Part shown: piece by piece, positions 26,114 through 27,381 of the stretch
How positions within the stretch are numbered: position 1 is the first letter of the stretch
Layout: each line of letters opens with the position of its first letter
Source: an uncultured Alphaproteobacteria bacterium
GTDB taxonomy: Bacteria > Pseudomonadota > Alphaproteobacteria > RF32 > CAG-239
Assembly: GCA_900540425.1 (NCBI GenBank)
Contig: UQFU01000014.1
Span: 1-27,381, forward strand
DNA: 27,381 nt
Direction of reading: 5' to 3'
Program-made: the position numbers and the translations under genes
Notes under the pieces: generated by a model
Told to the model about the DNA's origin: nothing
What the model saw: the letters and a program-made list of their open reading frames with translations, nothing else
Databases searched by the model: none

Positions 26114-27381
26114 TTAATTGCAATAAACCAAATCCGGATTATAAGGGCATCTGATGATTTCTTTGCCAATGCATTCGGTGTTGACAAAGCGATATCCCAA
26201 AGTGTCACAATCGGTTTCCGGCAGCGAGCAATAGTAGTTGAAATTTGTTTTGCAAGAGACCGGACATTGTGTTTTGGAACAAGGTTCCTCGATACAGTTG
26301 GTTCCTTCGGGACAAACCTTGTAATTGCAGGCGTCGGCGCATTCTTTGCATTGCTTGTATTTGGCAACTGTGCCGCTGAGGCAAGTTCCGGCCGCCGTAT
26401 CGCCCCCGAATTCGCAGTCTTCGTCAAGGTAGCCGAATCCGGTGCAGGGATTTGGTTCGGCTTGATAATAGGTTTTGCCGCAACAGTTTTTTTCTGCGGT
26501 TTTTATAAATCCGGAAGGAATTGACGTATACGGATATTCATTGCAATAATATTCGCAACTGACGTTTTCGACCGGGTTGCAATAGACTTTGTTGGCATCA
26601 TAAGGGCAGTGAAGAACGGTAACGCCGGTGGCGCATTCGCTGCCGATCATGGTGTAGCCGAGTTCTTCGCAATCGGTAATCGGAGTGGTACAATAATTTT
26701 GGTATTTCGCGGCACAACCGGTGACACAGTATGTTTGGGAACAGGTATCTTGTTTACAGACAGAGCCTTCGGGGCAGACTTTAAATTCACAGGCATTGGG
26801 ACAGTCTTTGCATTTATGCAGGACAGTATCTCCGGTTTGGCAGGTTTGACCGGAAGATCCGTATTGGCAGTTTTCCAGTTTTTCATATCCGGTACAATCT
26901 CTTTTTTCTATCGTATGCATTTCCTTACCGCAACAGTAGCAGGTTCCGGCCGAAACATAGCCGGCAGGAATATCTTCGGCCTTGTATTTAAATTCCAAAC
27001 ATAAAACATTGCAGCAATCGCCATTATCGGGAATACAATAGACCTTTTCTTTGTCAAACGGACAGGCAACCATTCCCATTCCGTCGCAGGCATTCATATT
27101 GGTGGTATAGCCCAATGCGCCGCAATCAGTTGTTTCCGGAAGCGTGCACAGATAAGTATATCCGACTTTACATCCGGTCGGGTCGCAGTAGCGCCAGGTA
27201 CAGGCCTCATATTCGCAAACGGCACCTTCAGGGCAGGTTTCGTTCTGGCACTTGGCCTCGCAGCGTTTGCACTTGTCACACTTGGTAACGCCGAAAGAAA
27301 CGCAGGTCTTGGCGTCGGGCGCGCAGCCGTCCTGACAGTCCCAGTAACCCTCGCAGGAATTGTAACCGTCGGTGGCGGCAA
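26114..27381 (-). CDS. Cysteine-rich secreted repeat protein (partial, 5' end outside window)
   Basis: The frame is open from the right edge to the TAA at 26114, giving the last 421 or so residues. The codon at 27115 is TTG inside ALGYTTN and is not a start, since in-frame cysteine-rich coding continues upstream. The protein is built from units of about 151-154 residues, each with TDCxxLGY...C...CPxDxxKVYC, then IPxGY/F...CCGK, C..GY....C.YG, then CPxxCEFKVCPEGxxC....C...YC. Two full units, a partial one at the edge and a final half-unit ending VYCN are visible. Cys is extremely frequent, so it must be exported and heavily disulfide-bonded, or bind metal. It is the first visible gene of a three-gene set with 11-12 bp spacings. 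Confidence 0.82.
   Translation of the reverse strand, partial: AATDGYNSCEGYWDCQDGCAPDAKTCVSFGVTKCDKCKRCEAKCQNETCPEGAVCEYEACTWRYCDPTGCKVGYTYLCTLPETTDCGALGYTTNMNACDGMGMVACPFDKEKVYCIPDNGDCCNVLCLEFKYKAEDIPAGYVSAGTCYCCGKEMHTIEKRDCTGYEKLENCQYGSSGQTCQTGDTVLHKCKDCPNACEFKVCPEGSVCKQDTCSQTYCVTGCAAKYQNYCTTPITDCEELGYTMIGSECATGVTVLHCPYDANKVYCNPVENVSCEYYCNEYPYTSIPSGFIKTAEKNCCGKTYYQAEPNPCTGFGYLDEDCEFGGDTAAGTCLSGTVAKYKQCKECADACNYKVCPEGTNCIEEPCSKTQCPVSCKTNFNYYCSLPETDCDTLGYRFVNTECIGKEIIRCPYNPDLVYCN
26114..27381 (-). repeat. In-frame Cys-rich repeats of about 151-154 codons
   Basis: Counted from TDC to TDC, unit one is 151 residues (TDCGALGY to the base before TDCEELGY) and unit two is 154 (TDCEELGY to TDCDTLGY). 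A truncated third copy ends after CPYNPDLVYCN. An incomplete unit (KCDKCKRCEAKCQNETCPEGAVC) precedes the first. DNA identity is only partial, so this is an old duplication. Confidence 0.78.

Noticed and set aside
27094..27115. Start of the right-edge Cys-rich gene at 27115
   Set aside because: The codon is TTG in the middle of a repeat unit, and the same frame continues with matching Cys-rich coding to the window edge.

Overview
The window looks like a chromosomal segment of an uncultured, probably host-associated alphaproteobacterium of moderate GC. This is an inference from the housekeeping proteins (AccA, ParE, S2, EF-Ts, PolA), the YejA/YejB transporter genes, frequent TTG starts, and secreted cysteine-rich and 'WRLP' (DUF1566/Lcl-like) proteins. 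No taxonomic search was possible. Genes are tightly packed: several tail-to-tail pairs meet within 3 bp or share their stop codons, and functional groups are separated by short promoter or terminator regions.

Layout. 1-246: a noncoding stretch with strong plus-strand RNA hairpins, no identified family. 247-2382 (-): accA then rmuC, a probable operon. 2554-6795 (+): an unrecognised membrane protein with a long acidic tail, then yejA and yejB; the usual yejE/yejF partners are absent. 6799-9287 (-): parE followed by a GNAT acetyltransferase. 9333-11437 (+): a structured leader, rpsB, an intergenic hairpin, tsf and a clear terminator. 11448-13422: an AT-rich accessory islet holding an HExxH metallopeptidase-like gene with its own promoter, a decayed IS110 transposase fragment and a fragment of an XRE-type antitoxin-like gene. 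13419-16187 (-): polA. 16433-17716 (+): a secreted cysteine-rich repeat protein. 17798-20710 (-): a Lon-type ATP-dependent protease and a low-molecular-weight protein-tyrosine phosphatase, translationally coupled. 20794-24568: two membrane-anchored proteins (one clearly TPR) flanking a convergent membrane protein with a degenerate endonuclease/exonuclease/phosphatase-like domain. 24762-27381 (-): three co-directional secreted-protein genes, the first running off the right edge.

How it fits together. Most genes are core replication, translation and lipid functions. The accessory content is in two places. One is the tsf-polA islet. The other is a set of secreted cysteine-rich proteins at 16433-17716 and 24762-27381 that share modules: a DC..LGY...CP....VYC half-module, a PxGY..CxxC half-module and a YHD...WRLP...HFRC domain, combined differently in each gene. 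This looks like a module-shuffling family of cell-surface or secreted proteins, and it is the best candidate here for something not well described.
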